From: Verrucomicrobiota bacterium
GTDB lineage: Bacteria; Verrucomicrobiota; Verrucomicrobiia; Opitutales; Opitutaceae
Assembly: GCA_023426435.1 (NCBI GenBank)
Contig: JAFAAS010000006.1
Location: 1 to 31,678, forward strand
DNA length: 31,678 nt
Reading direction: 5' to 3'
Below are positions 1 to 7,642 of this stretch, one piece after another. A program made the translations under genes and the position numbers. Within the stretch, counting starts at the first letter, position 1. Every line of letters starts with the position of its first letter. The notes under the pieces were generated by a model. It worked only from the letters and a program-made list of their open reading frames with translations, was not told the origin of the DNA and searched no databases.

Positions 1-624
1 GGAAGACCGCGGTGTCGGTCGCTCCCTCGATGGTCATGCAGGCGCTGCTCCCGTCCAACCGCACCGAGGAGATCATCGTCGTGGTGCGCCAGTGACCATG
101 CGGAGCGTGGCAAACCAGGCGCTCGCCTTTTGGCGCCCGACCGCGCAGCCGGGTCAGGTTCGTCTTGGCCGCCGACTCGTCGATGAAGACAAGCTTCGCC
201 GGGTCGAGCCCGCGTTGGCGCCGCTGCCAGCGGCGCCGGTCCCTCGCCACGTCCGCCCGGTTTTGTTCAGCGGCATGCAGCGTCTTTTTTTATATGTCAG
301 ACCCAGCTTGGCCAAAACCTGGTGGATCGCCGCCACGGTGCAGTCCAAGCCCAACCGCTCCTTCATCTCCGCCAGCGTCACATCCGGCTCCTTCGCCACG
401 AGCGCCTTCAGCGCTCCACCATGTTCGGGCATCAGCTTGGCCTTGCGTCCACAAAACCGATACCGCGGCCTCAGATCCCCGGTCCGGCTCTGTTGCTGCA
501 ACAACTTCTTCACCATCCCCAAGGACACTTTGAAGCGCTTCGCCACTTCCTCCCGGGTGCCCTCCTTCCGCTCGTAGGCTTCCACGATCCTCTCCCGTAG
601 ATCCACCGAAATTGGTTTTCTCAT
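1..624 (-). pseudogene. IS630-family transposase, partial, with -1 frame break
   Basis: The ATG at 624 (GTG at 633 is an alternative) opens a helix-turn-helix region beginning MRKPISVDLRERIVEAY. It has the usual IS630 layout of a DNA-binding N-terminus followed by a winged-helix part (CTVAAIHQVLAKLGLTYKK). At an A7 run (T7 on the + strand, 285-291) the frame must shift by -1 to continue into the DDE domain. After the shift one reads LVFIDESAAKTNLTRLRGR, with the first catalytic Asp, then GHWRTTTMISSV and on to base 1. The other two acidic residues lie beyond the left edge. Some IS630 members make their transposase by programmed slippage on such a run, so this may be functional rather than dead. 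Its coding strand is G-rich, unlike the other minus-strand genes here, which fits recent arrival. The short + frame ending at 95 is its antisense shadow. Confidence 0.85.
285..291 (-). other. A7 slippage site in the transposase
   Basis: Seven A residues on the coding (minus) strand follow TAT at the junction of the two transposase frames. Reading one A twice restores the DDE frame. This could be a programmed -1 frameshift, transcriptional slippage or a simple indel; sequence alone cannot decide. Confidence 0.6.
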
Positions 625-694
625 ACCCCGCACCTTACACCATCTTCTTCTCCGTGGCTATAACTTTAATTGAAACGCTCTAGCCCTTCCGGTG

Positions 695-764
695 AACCAC
701 AGAGGCACAAAGGCACGGAGAGATCCCGTGGCCTTGCTCTGTGTGCTCGGTGCCTTCGTGGTTT
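695..764. repeat. Inverted-repeat element, CACAGAGGCAC family
   Basis: The left arm starts AACCACAGAGGCACAAAGG and the right arm ends GTGCCTTCGTGGTTT, giving a long imperfect hairpin. It sits between the IS630 element and the 3' end of nadK. A related copy lies at 12925-12990. Confidence 0.7.
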
Positions 765-841
765 AAATCGGGTTTTCCGACTCGGCCGACGGCTGTGATG
801 ATTTAATATGTATAGGACGCGGGTTTGAAGCGGGCGGCAGC

Positions 842-1687
842 TCAGCGTTTGGAGTCGTCGTGGAGGGCACCGCTCCATTTCAGTTTTTCGCGGACGACGG
901 AGAAGTGGGAGTAGTCGATGCGTTGGGCGAGGGGGAGGCGGAGGGAGGAAATGGTGATTTCGATGGGCGAATCGACGCCGACCTTGAGGTCGCGTTGGCC
1001 ATCCATCGCGACGAGGAGGCGGGAATCGGCGGAGCGGTTGAAGACGCGGAGGCAGACTTGGTCGCGGAAGATGATGGAGCGATTGCTCAGGGTGTGGGGG
1101 CAGATCGGCGTCATCGCGATGACGGCGGCATCGGGATGGATGAGCGGGCCGCCGGCGGAGAGGTTGTAAGCGGTGGAGCCGGTGGGGGTGGAAAAGATGA
1201 GGCCGTCGCAGGTGTAGTTGGTGACGAGTTCGTTGTCGGCGTGGACCTCGAGTTGGACGAGGCGGGAGTTGATGTCGCTTTTGACGAGGACGTCGTTGAG
1301 CGCGAGATCGTGCGAGCCGGGGCCGGTGCAGCACTCGATGAGCGAGCGATGGGCGAGTCGGTAGGCGCCGGCGAGGAGTTCGGCGAAATGGGCGCGGGCT
1401 TCGTCGGCGGAGAACGTGGTCAGGAAACCGAGACTGCCGCGGTTGACGCCGATGATGGGGACCTGTTGGTGCGCGGCTTCGCGCGCGACGCCGAGGAGAG
1501 TTCCGTCGCCGCCGATGACGCAGCAGGCGTCGTAGCCTTCGAGGTAGCCGGAAGGGAGCGGGAACTGCGTGGTCTGGGTGGAGGTGACACCGGCGGCGGT
1601 GGCGATGGTGACGAGCTCGTGGGCGAGTTCGAGGGCGCCGGATTTGTCTTCGTTGATGACGAAGGCGAGATGGCGGATGGGTTTCAT
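842..1687 (-). CDS. nadK: NAD kinase
   Basis: Phosphorylates NAD to NADP in the cytoplasm. The 281-residue product is of normal length. It carries the family's GGDGT motif (59-63), the NE/D-type motif LNDVLV (130-135) and the glycine-rich segment DGLIFSTPTGSTAYN (161-175), which binds the dinucleotide. I chose the ATG at 1687, which gives MKPIRHLAFVINEDKSG. An upstream GTG at 1702 would add five residues from a repeat of the CACGGATGAACACGG type, so it is less likely. No clear Shine-Dalgarno is seen. tlyA lies about 120 bases upstream on the same strand, separated by two short repeats. The coding strand is C-rich at third positions, as in most minus-strand genes of the window. Confidence 0.96.
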   Translation of the reverse strand: MKPIRHLAFVINEDKSGALELAHELVTIATAAGVTSTQTTQFPLPSGYLEGYDACCVIGGDGTLLGVAREAAHQQVPIIGVNRGSLGFLTTFSADEARAHFAELLAGAYRLAHRSLIECCTGPGSHDLALNDVLVKSDINSRLVQLEVHADNELVTNYTCDGLIFSTPTGSTAYNLSAGGPLIHPDAAVIAMTPICPHTLSNRSIIFRDQVCLRVFNRSADSRLLVAMDGQRDLKVGVDSPIEITISSLRLPLAQRIDYSHFSVVREKLKWSGALHDDSKR

Positions 1688-1697
1688 TGAAGGGGTG

Positions 1698-1727
1698 ACC
1701 ACGGATGGAGACTGATGAACACGGATT
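1698..1727 (+). repeat. CACGGATGAACACGG-type repeat (single arm)
   Basis: ACCACGGATGGAGACTGATG followed by AACACGGATTT. This is a degenerate copy of the tandem motif seen at 5787 and 13817. It lies immediately upstream of nadK and supplies an alternative GTG start. Confidence 0.55.
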
Positions 1728-1789
1728 TGCCGGATGTCAGAAGGAAACTTGAATCGCGCTGAGGAGGCGGAAAGCGGAGGCGCGCGAAT

Positions 1790-1806
1790 GTAATATAATG
1801 TATGAC
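1790..1806 (+). repeat. AT-rich palindrome-like repeat at the tlyA stop
   Basis: GTAATATAATGTATGAC, one base different from the 17-mer at 19908-19924. Both copies touch the stop codon of a minus-strand gene. It stands out as AT-rich against GC-rich surroundings. Confidence 0.55.
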
Positions 1807-2603
1807 TAAATGGCTTGGGTTTGGGGGGAAGGCGGTGTGGCGGTGGGTGAGGAGAGTTTGCGGAGGAGGAGGAGGAATTCGCGGTTGCCGTCGGTGCCGG
1901 TGATGGGGGAGTCCATTTCGCCGACGAGGTGGGCGGCGGGGAGTTCGGTGAGGGCGAAGTCGCGGACGGAGGCGAGGGCGGCTTCCTGGATGGCGGCGTC
2001 GCGGATGACGCCGCGGCCTTTGTCGACTTCGGCTTTGCCGGCTTCGAACTGGGGTTTCACGAGGGCGATGAGGGTGCCGTTGGGGCGAAGGAGCGGCCAG
2101 ACGGCGGGGAGGACGGCTTTCAGGGAGATGAACGAAAGGTCCATCACGATGAAATCGAAGTCGCGGCGCGGGAGAGCGGCGGCGGTGAGGTGGCGGGCGT
2201 TGATTTTTTCGAGATTGGTGACGCGAGGGTCGGAGCGGAGTTTGGCGTGGAGCTGGGCGCGGCCGACGTCGACGCAGACCACATCGGCGGCGCCGGATTG
2301 GAGGGCGCAGTCGGTGAAGCCGCCGGTGGAGGCGCCGACGTCGAGCACGTGGGCGTTGCGGAGATCGAGGGCGAAACGCTCGATGGCGCCGGCGAGTTTT
2401 TCGCCGCCGCGGGAGACGAAGCGCGGGGGTTGTTCGATGGTGAAATCGAAGTCGGCGGGGAACTCGCGACCGGGTTTGTCGAGGCGTTGGGTGCCGTGGA
2501 GGACCCGACCGCTCATGATGAGCGCTTTCGCTTGGGCGCGGGAGGCGGCGAGACCGCGGGAGACGAGGAGCTCGTCGAGGCGAAGTTTTTTGGCGGTGCT
2601 CAT
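1806..2603 (-). CDS. tlyA: TlyA-family rRNA 2'-O-methyltransferase (hemolysin A family)
   Basis: A 265-residue protein. An N-terminal S4 RNA-binding domain (LDELLVSRGLAASRAQAKALI, from residue 9) joins an FtsJ-like SAM methyltransferase domain. SRGGEKL (64-70), the SAM loop DVGASTGGFTD (88-98), VMDLSFIS (153-160) and LVKPQFE (181-187) match the TlyA family, which 2'-O-methylates cytidines in 16S/23S rRNA. The ATG at 2603 overlaps the TGA of the mutM-like gene (ATGA, 2600-2603), so the two are probably translated in a coupled manner. A longer in-frame extension of this frame reaches into the mutM-like gene but reads as Arg/Pro-rich shadow sequence, so it is rejected. Confidence 0.93.
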   Translation of the reverse strand: MSTAKKLRLDELLVSRGLAASRAQAKALIMSGRVLHGTQRLDKPGREFPADFDFTIEQPPRFVSRGGEKLAGAIERFALDLRNAHVLDVGASTGGFTDCALQSGAADVVCVDVGRAQLHAKLRSDPRVTNLEKINARHLTAAALPRRDFDFIVMDLSFISLKAVLPAVWPLLRPNGTLIALVKPQFEAGKAEVDKGRGVIRDAAIQEAALASVRDFALTELPAAHLVGEMDSPITGTDGNREFLLLLRKLSSPTATPPSPQTQAI

Positions 2604-3457
2604 GCGCGCTTTTGGAGCCGCGATGAACGGGCGGGAAGTTTTTGGCGGGCGGGGGACCAGCAGGTGGTGCGGCCGCCGATTTCGGCGCGTTCGAGGAGGG
2701 CGCCGGTTTTGGGGCAGCGGCCGCCGTCGCGCCAGCGGTGATGGAAGAGCCAGGACTCGGGGATGTGGACGTTGAGGTCGGGGGGGAGGCGGCCGCCGTG
2801 GCCGGCGATTTTTTGGAGGGCGTCGCGAGCGACCTCGCGGGTTTTGCGCCAGAGGATTTTGGTTTCGTCGGGCGTGAGTGAGCCGGCCGGGCGGGCGGGA
2901 TGGATGGCGGCGCGCCAGAGGATTTCGTCGGCCATCCAATTGCCGATGCCGGGGAAGCGTTCCTGCATGAGGAGGACGGCCTTGATCGGGGCGCGGGCGC
3001 GGCGTGTTAGAAATTCGGATACGGCGGCGGCGGTGAAGGCGGAGGAGAGGACGGGCGGGGCGATGCGGGTCCACCAGTCGGGGGCGGTTTTGCCGATATG
3101 AAACTGGACGCGTCCGAACATGCGCGGGTCGGTGAAAACGAGGGCGTGTTTTGCGGTGAAGAGGACAAGGTGATCGTGTTTGGCGGGCGTGTAGTTGGGG
3201 GCATGGACGTAGAGATCGCCGGTCATGCCGAGGTGGAGGCCGAGCCAGGCATCGCCGCTGAAGCGGAAGAGCATTTGTTTTGCGGCGGCTTCGGAGGAGA
3301 GGAAGCGGGCGCGGGCGAGGGCGGATTCGATCGCGGATGGATCGGTGCCGCGGAAGACTTTGGCGCGCGGGTGAAGAAGGACGCGGAGGATGCGTTGGCC
3401 GAGCGCGGCTTGGTGCCAGCGTTTGCGGAAGAATTCGACTTCGGCGAGCTCGGGCAT
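2600..3457 (-). CDS. mutM: Formamidopyrimidine-DNA glycosylase family protein with eroded zinc finger
   Basis: A base-excision repair glycosylase/AP lyase of the Fpg/Nei fold, 285 residues. The N-terminus MPELAEVEF keeps the Pro2-Glu3 pair used for Schiff-base chemistry. K60 (AAAKQM) matches the beta-hairpin lysine, and GIGNWMADE (170-178) is the helix-two-turn-helix with its conserved Asn. The C-terminal finger region is recognisable (GGRTT, with the key Arg at 263), but of four zinc cysteines only C248 remains in place. The partner is T251, and the second CxxC reads S268 and R271. It resembles the zincless finger of NEIL1-type and plant/fungal Fpg enzymes. Substrate preference (8-oxoG or oxidised pyrimidines) cannot be read. 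The stop overlaps the tlyA start. Confidence 0.9.
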   Translation of the reverse strand: MPELAEVEFFRKRWHQAALGQRILRVLLHPRAKVFRGTDPSAIESALARARFLSSEAAAKQMLFRFSGDAWLGLHLGMTGDLYVHAPNYTPAKHDHLVLFTAKHALVFTDPRMFGRVQFHIGKTAPDWWTRIAPPVLSSAFTAAAVSEFLTRRARAPIKAVLLMQERFPGIGNWMADEILWRAAIHPARPAGSLTPDETKILWRKTREVARDALQKIAGHGGRLPPDLNVHIPESWLFHHRWRDGGRCPKTGALLERAEIGGRTTCWSPARQKLPARSSRLQKRA

Positions 3458-3461
3458 CGGT

Positions 3462-3498
3462 GGATTTTCGAATTTCGATTTTGGATTTTCGATTTTGG
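3462..3498 (+). repeat. TTTTGGATTTTCGA iterated repeat
   Basis: Two iterations of a TTTCGATTTTGGATTTTCGA-like unit, AT-rich, between the mutM-like start and the M24 peptidase stop. A related unit is found in frame inside prfC at 17061-17090. Confidence 0.6.
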
Positions 3499-3503
3499 CG
3501 AGC

Positions 3504-3528
3504 GGCGCGCTCGGAGAGCGCGCCCTGC
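3504..3528 (+). repeat. Stem-loop with CCCTGCC tail
   Basis: Perfect 9-bp arms GGCGCGCTC and GAGCGCGCC around the loop GGA, followed by CTGCC. It belongs to the stem-loop/CTAC family and lies directly after the M24 peptidase stop, where it could end transcription. Confidence 0.65.
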
Positions 3529-3529
3529 C

Positions 3530-4672
3530 TTATTCGAAGTGCCAGGTGTAGGGGTGGGAGGAGAGGAGCTTGGGGCGGGTTTGGGTGATCTGGACGACGT
3601 CCTCAATGCGGCAGCCGCCGAGGCCGGGATAGTAGAGGCCGGGTTCGACGGTGACGACGGCGCCGGCGCGGAGCGGAAGGGATCCGGAGGCGGCGAGGCG
3701 CGGGGCTTCGTGGACGGCGAGGCCGAGGCCGTGGCCGGTGCCGTGGAAGAAGCCGGTGGAGCCGGATTTCGTGCGGGTGGTTTTGTAGCCGGCGGCGTCG
3801 AATGTGTTGACCACTTGTTGATGGACTTCGCGGCCCTCGACGCCGGCGCGGATGGATTTCAGGGCGGCGAGCTGGGCGGTGCGGACGGTTTCGACGAGGC
3901 GGCGCTGGGCGTCGGAGGCGCGGCCGCGGAGGTAGGTGCGTGTCATGTCGCCGAAGTATCCGGATTTTGTTACACGCGGGAAGATGTCGATGATGATGAG
4001 CTCGTGTGGACGGAGCGGGCCGTGGCCGCGTTCGTGGGGATCGCAGGCTTGATCGCCGCCGGCGACGATGGTGGTGCCGTTGGCTTGTCCGCCCTCGGCC
4101 ATGATGGCGGATTCGATGGCGAAGCGGAGACGTTCGGACGTGAGCGGTTTACCCTCGTGGAGGAGGGTGCGGCCACGAACTTGGGCGGTGTGGAGGATGG
4201 TTTCGGCGACGGTGAAACCGACGGAGCAGAGGCGGTTGCCCTCGCGGATGGCGGCGGCTTCGGCGGCGGATTTGATTTCGCGTTCGGGGAAGAGCGGGCC
4301 GCGAGCGAGTTCGAGTTTCAGGCCGAGCTCGCGGAGGCGGAGGTAGAGGGCGGCGGGGAAGTCATCGGCGACGCGAAAGGCATGGATGCGATGAGCGCGA
4401 GCGGCGGCGGCGATGATTTCGGCGGGGCCGATGTGTTGGTGTGGGAAAAGTTTGGCGGCGCGATCGCGCCAGACCTCGAGCGGGAGGACGGAGTTGAAGA
4501 CGCGGGCTTTTTTGACGCGGCCGAATTCGAGGGCGGATTGGAGGGTGATGCGGCGCCGGCCGGAGCCGAAGGCGATGAACGGGTCGTGAACGTCGATGCG
4601 GCTGAAGTAGAGCTGGTCGGCGCTGGTGACGGTGTCGGCGTAGAGGAGCGGCGGAAGAGGGGCGCGCGGCAT
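3530..4672 (-). CDS. M24-family aminopeptidase (Xaa-Pro type)
   Basis: A 380-residue metallopeptidase with a creatinase-like N-terminal domain and a C-terminal pita-bread domain. All five family metal ligands can be placed: D229 (IIDIF), D242 (FGDMTRT), H314 (GTGHGLGLAVHE), E343 (VEPGLYYPG) and E357 (CRIEDVV). These mark it as a cytoplasmic, probably dimetal Xaa-Pro aminopeptidase or dipeptidase; no signal peptide is seen. It is transcribed toward the mutM-like and tlyA genes and diverges from the DUF192 gene. A 531-residue open + frame on the opposite strand is a compositional shadow (long Gly/Ala/Glu runs). Exact substrate is not deducible. Confidence 0.93.
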   Translation of the reverse strand: MPRAPLPPLLYADTVTSADQLYFSRIDVHDPFIAFGSGRRRITLQSALEFGRVKKARVFNSVLPLEVWRDRAAKLFPHQHIGPAEIIAAAARAHRIHAFRVADDFPAALYLRLRELGLKLELARGPLFPEREIKSAAEAAAIREGNRLCSVGFTVAETILHTAQVRGRTLLHEGKPLTSERLRFAIESAIMAEGGQANGTTIVAGGDQACDPHERGHGPLRPHELIIIDIFPRVTKSGYFGDMTRTYLRGRASDAQRRLVETVRTAQLAALKSIRAGVEGREVHQQVVNTFDAAGYKTTRTKSGSTGFFHGTGHGLGLAVHEAPRLAASGSLPLRAGAVVTVEPGLYYPGLGGCRIEDVVQITQTRPKLLSSHPYTWHFE

Positions 4673-4696
4673 GGCGGGCGAGAGAGAAGTTGAGTT

Positions 4697-5263
4697 GTGA
4701 AGAGCCGCGCATTAGCCACGCGCGTGGTGAAAAACGCAAATTCGGTTTGGCGGCGGGTGACGTCGATGGCGGTGGCGGTGTGGGTGTTGGGCGCGGCGGG
4801 ATGTCGGGAAGACGTGAAGTGGGAGGAACGCGTAGCGCCGAAGACGGTGGCGGACTGGTTCGAGATCAAAGTCGGGCCGAAGACGGTGCGGATGCAGCTG
4901 GCGGTGCGGGAGGCGGAGATGATGCGCGGGTTGATGGAGCGGCGGGATCTCGGGGCGGATGAGGGAATGCTTTTTGTTTATGCGAAGCCGCAGCAGATGA
5001 GTTTCTGGATGCGGAATACGCCGACGCCGCTGGACATCGGGTTTTTCAACCGGCACGGGATGCTCGAGGAGATTTATCCGTTGCACCCGTATGATGAGAC
5101 GCCGGTGCGCTCGCGGAGCACGCTGTTGCAACTCGCGCTCGAAATGAACCAAGGATGGTTTCGCGCGAACGGGGTGCGGCCGGGGATGGAGATCGATATG
5201 GCCGCGGTGAAGGCGGCGCTGAAAGAGCGGGGGTTTGAGCCGCGGGAGTGGGGGTTGGAGTAG
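4697..5263 (+). CDS. DUF192-family lipoprotein
   Basis: A 188-residue product from GTG 4697. An in-frame ATG at 4766 gives a shorter form starting MAVAVWVLGAAGC. The short hydrophobic stretch ending in AAGC looks like a lipobox, so the protein is probably a periplasm-facing lipoprotein. The DUF192 core is clear: MQLAVREAEMMRGLMERRDL, then GMLFVYAKPQQMSFWMRNT and PLDIGFF. The family's biochemical role is not established. The 4697 start lies only 24 bases from the divergent M24 start. The 4766 start would leave 93 bases for promoters and is preferred on those grounds, though the longer form has a plausible basic n-region. Confidence 0.9.
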   Translation: MKSRALATRVVKNANSVWRRVTSMAVAVWVLGAAGCREDVKWEERVAPKTVADWFEIKVGPKTVRMQLAVREAEMMRGLMERRDLGADEGMLFVYAKPQQMSFWMRNTPTPLDIGFFNRHGMLEEIYPLHPYDETPVRSRSTLLQLALEMNQGWFRANGVRPGMEIDMAAVKAALKERGFEPREWGLE

Positions 5264-5283
5264 CGGAGGGCTAAAAGCGGCGC

Positions 5284-5309
5284 GGCGGGGTCGGGAGACC
5301 CCGCCCTAC
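5284..5309 (+). repeat. Stem-loop with GCCCTAC tail
   Basis: Perfect 9-bp arms GGCGGGGTC and GACCCCGCC around GGGA, then CTAC. It lies in the convergent gap between the DUF192 gene and the 145-residue gene, so it could terminate both. Confidence 0.7.
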
Positions 5310-5327
5310 AAATAAGGATGCGGCGCG

Positions 5328-5765
5328 CTACTTGTCTTTGGGGATTTCGTTGTCGGTTTTCAAGATGATGACGGGGGACTTCGTTTTCACCCAGACTTCG
5401 GTCTCTTTGAAGTGTTTGGCGGGGATGTTTTCGAGGGCTTCGCCGACGGTTTTGGCGGGGTAGAGGCGTCCCTTGCGTGTCGCGTTGTAGTCGTAGGCGG
5501 CGCGGAAGATGCGCTCCTGGACGGTGGCGGGACTTTCGTCTTCGGGAAGTTGAAGGACCCAGCCGGCGAAATCGGTTTTGGGGAAGCGGTTCTCGGGATC
5601 GGAGACGAGGACGACGAACTGCTTTTTGACCGGAGGCGGTTTTTCGCCTTCGTCCTCGGGTTGGACGACGAGGTTGAGCTCTTCGATGACGCGGCGGAGG
5701 ACGGCGGGATCGATTTCGTTTTTCTTCAGGATCTCAGCGACCTTGCTGACGTCGATTTTGGGCAT
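5328..5765 (-). CDS. Uncharacterised 145-residue protein
   Basis: Not recognised. The ATG at 5765 gives MPKIDVSKVAEILKKNEID, a charged helical start. An acidic linker (QPEDEGEKPPP) leads to a mixed alpha/beta core (KKQFVVLVSDPENRF, GWVLQLPEDESPATVQERIF, AAYDYNATRKG) and an end rich in strand-formers (EVWVKTKSPVIILKTD). No signal peptide, membrane segment or metal motif is seen, so it is probably cytoplasmic. Balanced composition and C-ending codons support a real gene. It diverges from the Nudix gene across a CACGAATG repeat and converges on the DUF192 gene. Confidence 0.8.
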   Translation of the reverse strand: MPKIDVSKVAEILKKNEIDPAVLRRVIEELNLVVQPEDEGEKPPPVKKQFVVLVSDPENRFPKTDFAGWVLQLPEDESPATVQERIFRAAYDYNATRKGRLYPAKTVGEALENIPAKHFKETEVWVKTKSPVIILKTDNEIPKDK

Positions 5766-5786
5766 ACGGTGAGGCGTTTTAAGGGC

Positions 5787-5808
5787 TCACGAATGGACAC
5801 GAATGAAC
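5787..5808 (+). repeat. CACGAATGGACACGAATG tandem repeat
   Basis: Two and a half CACGAATG(A/G)A units in the divergent gap between the 145-residue gene and the Nudix gene. Same unit as in the large hairpin at 13817-13898. Confidence 0.6.
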
Positions 5809-5826
5809 GGTGATGTAAAGGCAGGT

Positions 5827-6330
5827 ATGACTGACGAATGGTTCGATGTGGTGAAGGAGCGCGACGAGCCGGTGGGCCGGGCGCTGCGGGCGGACGTGCA
5901 TGCGCGCGGGTTGCTGCATCGGGCGGTGCATGTGCTGGTGTTTGACGAGCACGGGCGGTTGTTTTTGCAGAAACGATCGATGAAGAAGGACACGTCGCCG
6001 GGGCTGTGGAATTCGTCGTGTTCGGGTCACGTGGACGCCGGCGAAGAATACGATGTGGCGGCGGTGCGGGAGTTGAAGGAAGAGCTCGGGTTGGAGGTGA
6101 AGGAGAAGCCGGAGCGCTGGTTTCGCGTGGAGCCCTGCGAGGAGACGGGGCAGGAGTTTTGTTGGATCTATCGCGTGAAGTCGGGCGGGCCGTTCGTGCT
6201 GCATCCGGAGGAGATCGAAGGCGGAGAGTGGCTGTCGCCGGAGGAAGTGACGCGGCGGATCGCGGAAAAGCCGGAAAAGTATGCGCCGGCGTTTCGGTTG
6301 ATTTGGGGGAGGGCGCGGGGGAAGGGGTAG
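5827..6330 (+). CDS. Nudix hydrolase, isopentenyl-diphosphate isomerase-like/YfcD type
   Basis: A 167-residue cytoplasmic protein. The Nudix box GHVDAGEEYDVAAVRELKEE continues to LGL (67-89) and satisfies the G-x5-E-x7-REUxEExGU consensus. The opening WFDVVKERDEPVGRALRADVHARGLLHRAVHV and the SGHVDAGE segment are typical of the Nudix branch that includes IPP isomerase and the YfcD/YqkG-like hydrolases. An isomerase would need an active-site Cys and Glu set: WNSSCSGH does offer a Cys near the right place, so both activities remain possible. The ATG at 5827 is chosen over a frame opening at 5803 because homologues start near this point. Its 3' end converges on a 100-residue gene across a TTCGCTCAGAATGAC repeat. 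Confidence 0.88.
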   Translation: MTDEWFDVVKERDEPVGRALRADVHARGLLHRAVHVLVFDEHGRLFLQKRSMKKDTSPGLWNSSCSGHVDAGEEYDVAAVRELKEELGLEVKEKPERWFRVEPCEETGQEFCWIYRVKSGGPFVLHPEEIEGGEWLSPEEVTRRIAEKPEKYAPAFRLIWGRARGKG

Positions 6331-6370
6331 CGACTGGAGATGTGGACGACTTAGCGCGGACGCAGCCGTG

Positions 6371-6399
6371 GATTCTTCGCTTCGCTCAGAATGACAAAC
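6371..6399 (+). repeat. TTCGCTTCGCTCAGAATGAC repeat
   Basis: GATTCTTCGCTTCGCTCAGA then ATGACAAAC. One of four copies (also 24441, 27134, 29661), all in the same orientation. It sits in a convergent gap. Confidence 0.75.
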
Positions 6400-6425
6400 A
6401 AGTGCAGCGATCGGTATTCGCTACA

Positions 6426-6728
6426 TCAAAATTCGGAGGTGGGGCCGGGGCGGGAGGAGCGGCGGCCGGAGAGGGCGCCGGGGCCGGCGTTTTCGGAGAG
6501 GCGTTTGATTTCGTCGAATTGCTTTTGCGTGATGAGGCGGCGAGGGAGGCGTCGTTCCGCTTCGGATACGAGGCGGGCGCGGTCGTCGTCGGACGGCGTG
6601 TGAGGTTGCCACGGGGTGTGATGGCCCTGGTGGCGGGTCCATTCGATGTTGCCGCCGTGGATGACGGCGCGGACCTGGTATTTGCCCTCTGCGGGATCGC
6701 GATTCCACCAACCGAATTCGATGGCCAT
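6426..6728 (-). CDS. Uncharacterised 100-residue protein
   Basis: Not recognised. From ATG 6728 the product begins MAIEFGWWNRDPAEGKYQVR and is rich in Trp and His in its first half (GGNIEWTRHQGHHTPWQPH). A predicted charged helical part follows (DDDRARLVSEAERRLPRRLITQKQFDEIKRL). The last 20 residues are Gly/Arg/Pro-rich and may be poorly conserved. The non-repetitive N-terminal two thirds argues for a real gene. It lies 22 bases downstream of the metallophosphoesterase stop on the same strand, so co-transcription is likely. Confidence 0.7.
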   Translation of the reverse strand: MAIEFGWWNRDPAEGKYQVRAVIHGGNIEWTRHQGHHTPWQPHTPSDDDRARLVSEAERRLPRRLITQKQFDEIKRLSENAGPGALSGRRSSRPGPTSEF

Positions 6729-6750
6729 GGCGCGGGAGTGTCGCGGGCGG

Positions 6751-7578
6751 TTAGCGCGGGGCGAGTGAAAACTCGGCGAGGGCGGAGCCGGGATGGAAAG
6801 CGCCGCGGTGGCGTTCGACGCGGCGAAAAACGATGCGATCAGCGGTGACGTCGATGGCGCCGGCGCGGCAAGGCGGGCAGAAAGAGCCGGTGTTGAGGAC
6901 GATGAGACCGGACGGTGTGTGCGTCACGCCGCAGCGATGCGTGTGTCCCATGGCGAAAAAACGGGCGGGGAGTTGGTGTTGTTGGACGAAATGGGCGGCG
7001 CGCCGCGGAGCATCGCGCCAGGCGCGGAGGACGCGGAAGACGCGGCTGGGCGGCCAGACGGTGTCCTGGAGGAAGCCGAGAAGATAGCGCAGCCCGTGAG
7101 GATCGGAGTGATGGCGTTGGGGAATGGCGTAGGCGGCGCGACGGAACGCGGACAGGAAAGGGTGGAGTTGCGCGCGATCGGCGGGGGAGAGAGCGGCGAG
7201 TTCACGGGCGACGAGCTGGCGGGCGAGAGGGGCGTCACGACTCCACGGGACGAGATCGTCGAACAAGGCGTCGCCATGCGTGATGAAAAGTGCGCCCTCG
7301 AGGAGCGAGTGGTGATGGATTTCGCTGAGGTCGGGGTCGTGGTTGCCCGTGAGGATCGTGGTGGGCGGGGCGGAGTGGGTGAAGAAATGGCGGATGTCGG
7401 CGAGGAGGGCGGCGGTGTGGGAAGGGTTGGATGAAGGACGGGTGTCGAGCGTGTCGCCGTTGAGGACGAGTTGGGAGACGCCGTCGAGGAGCGGGTTGAG
7501 TTGGGTGAGCGACGTGAGGGCGCTGGAGCGGTCGCCGTAATGCAGGTCGGAGAGGATGCGGAGGAGAGTTGAAGCCAC
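6751..7578 (-). CDS. Calcineurin-like metallophosphoesterase
   Basis: A 275-residue protein with the full set of family motifs in order: D11-x-H13 (LSDLHYG), GD at 41-42 (NGDTLD), GNHD at 78-81, TH at 100-101 (ITHGDALF) and GHTH at 211-214. These residues bind two metals and act on phosphoesters. The order and length resemble UDP-2,3-diacylglucosamine hydrolase-type enzymes, but lipid A specificity cannot be claimed from the sequence. No signal peptide is seen. A 115-base gap with a GCGCGGTGGGGGC repeat separates it from the DUF4412 gene upstream on the same strand. Confidence 0.9.
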   Translation of the reverse strand: MASTLLRILSDLHYGDRSSALTSLTQLNPLLDGVSQLVLNGDTLDTRPSSNPSHTAALLADIRHFFTHSAPPTTILTGNHDPDLSEIHHHSLLEGALFITHGDALFDDLVPWSRDAPLARQLVARELAALSPADRAQLHPFLSAFRRAAYAIPQRHHSDPHGLRYLLGFLQDTVWPPSRVFRVLRAWRDAPRRAAHFVQQHQLPARFFAMGHTHRCGVTHTPSGLIVLNTGSFCPPCRAGAIDVTADRIVFRRVERHRGAFHPGSALAEFSLAPR

Positions 7579-7642
7579 GGGCGACGGTCAGCAGAAGCGG
7601 GAGCCGGGCGGGTGGCAAGGGGCGCGGGCTCGATCTAGGAAA

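Noticed and set aside
3..95. C-terminal fragment of a + strand protein ending at 95
   Set aside because: The minus strand here reads clearly as IS630 DDE-domain sequence, so this is its antisense shadow.
3098..4693. 531-codon open + frame opposite the M24 peptidase
   Set aside because: Long Gly/Ala/Glu/Val low-complexity runs and no motifs; the opposite strand has all five M24 metal ligands. Caused by the strong G skew.
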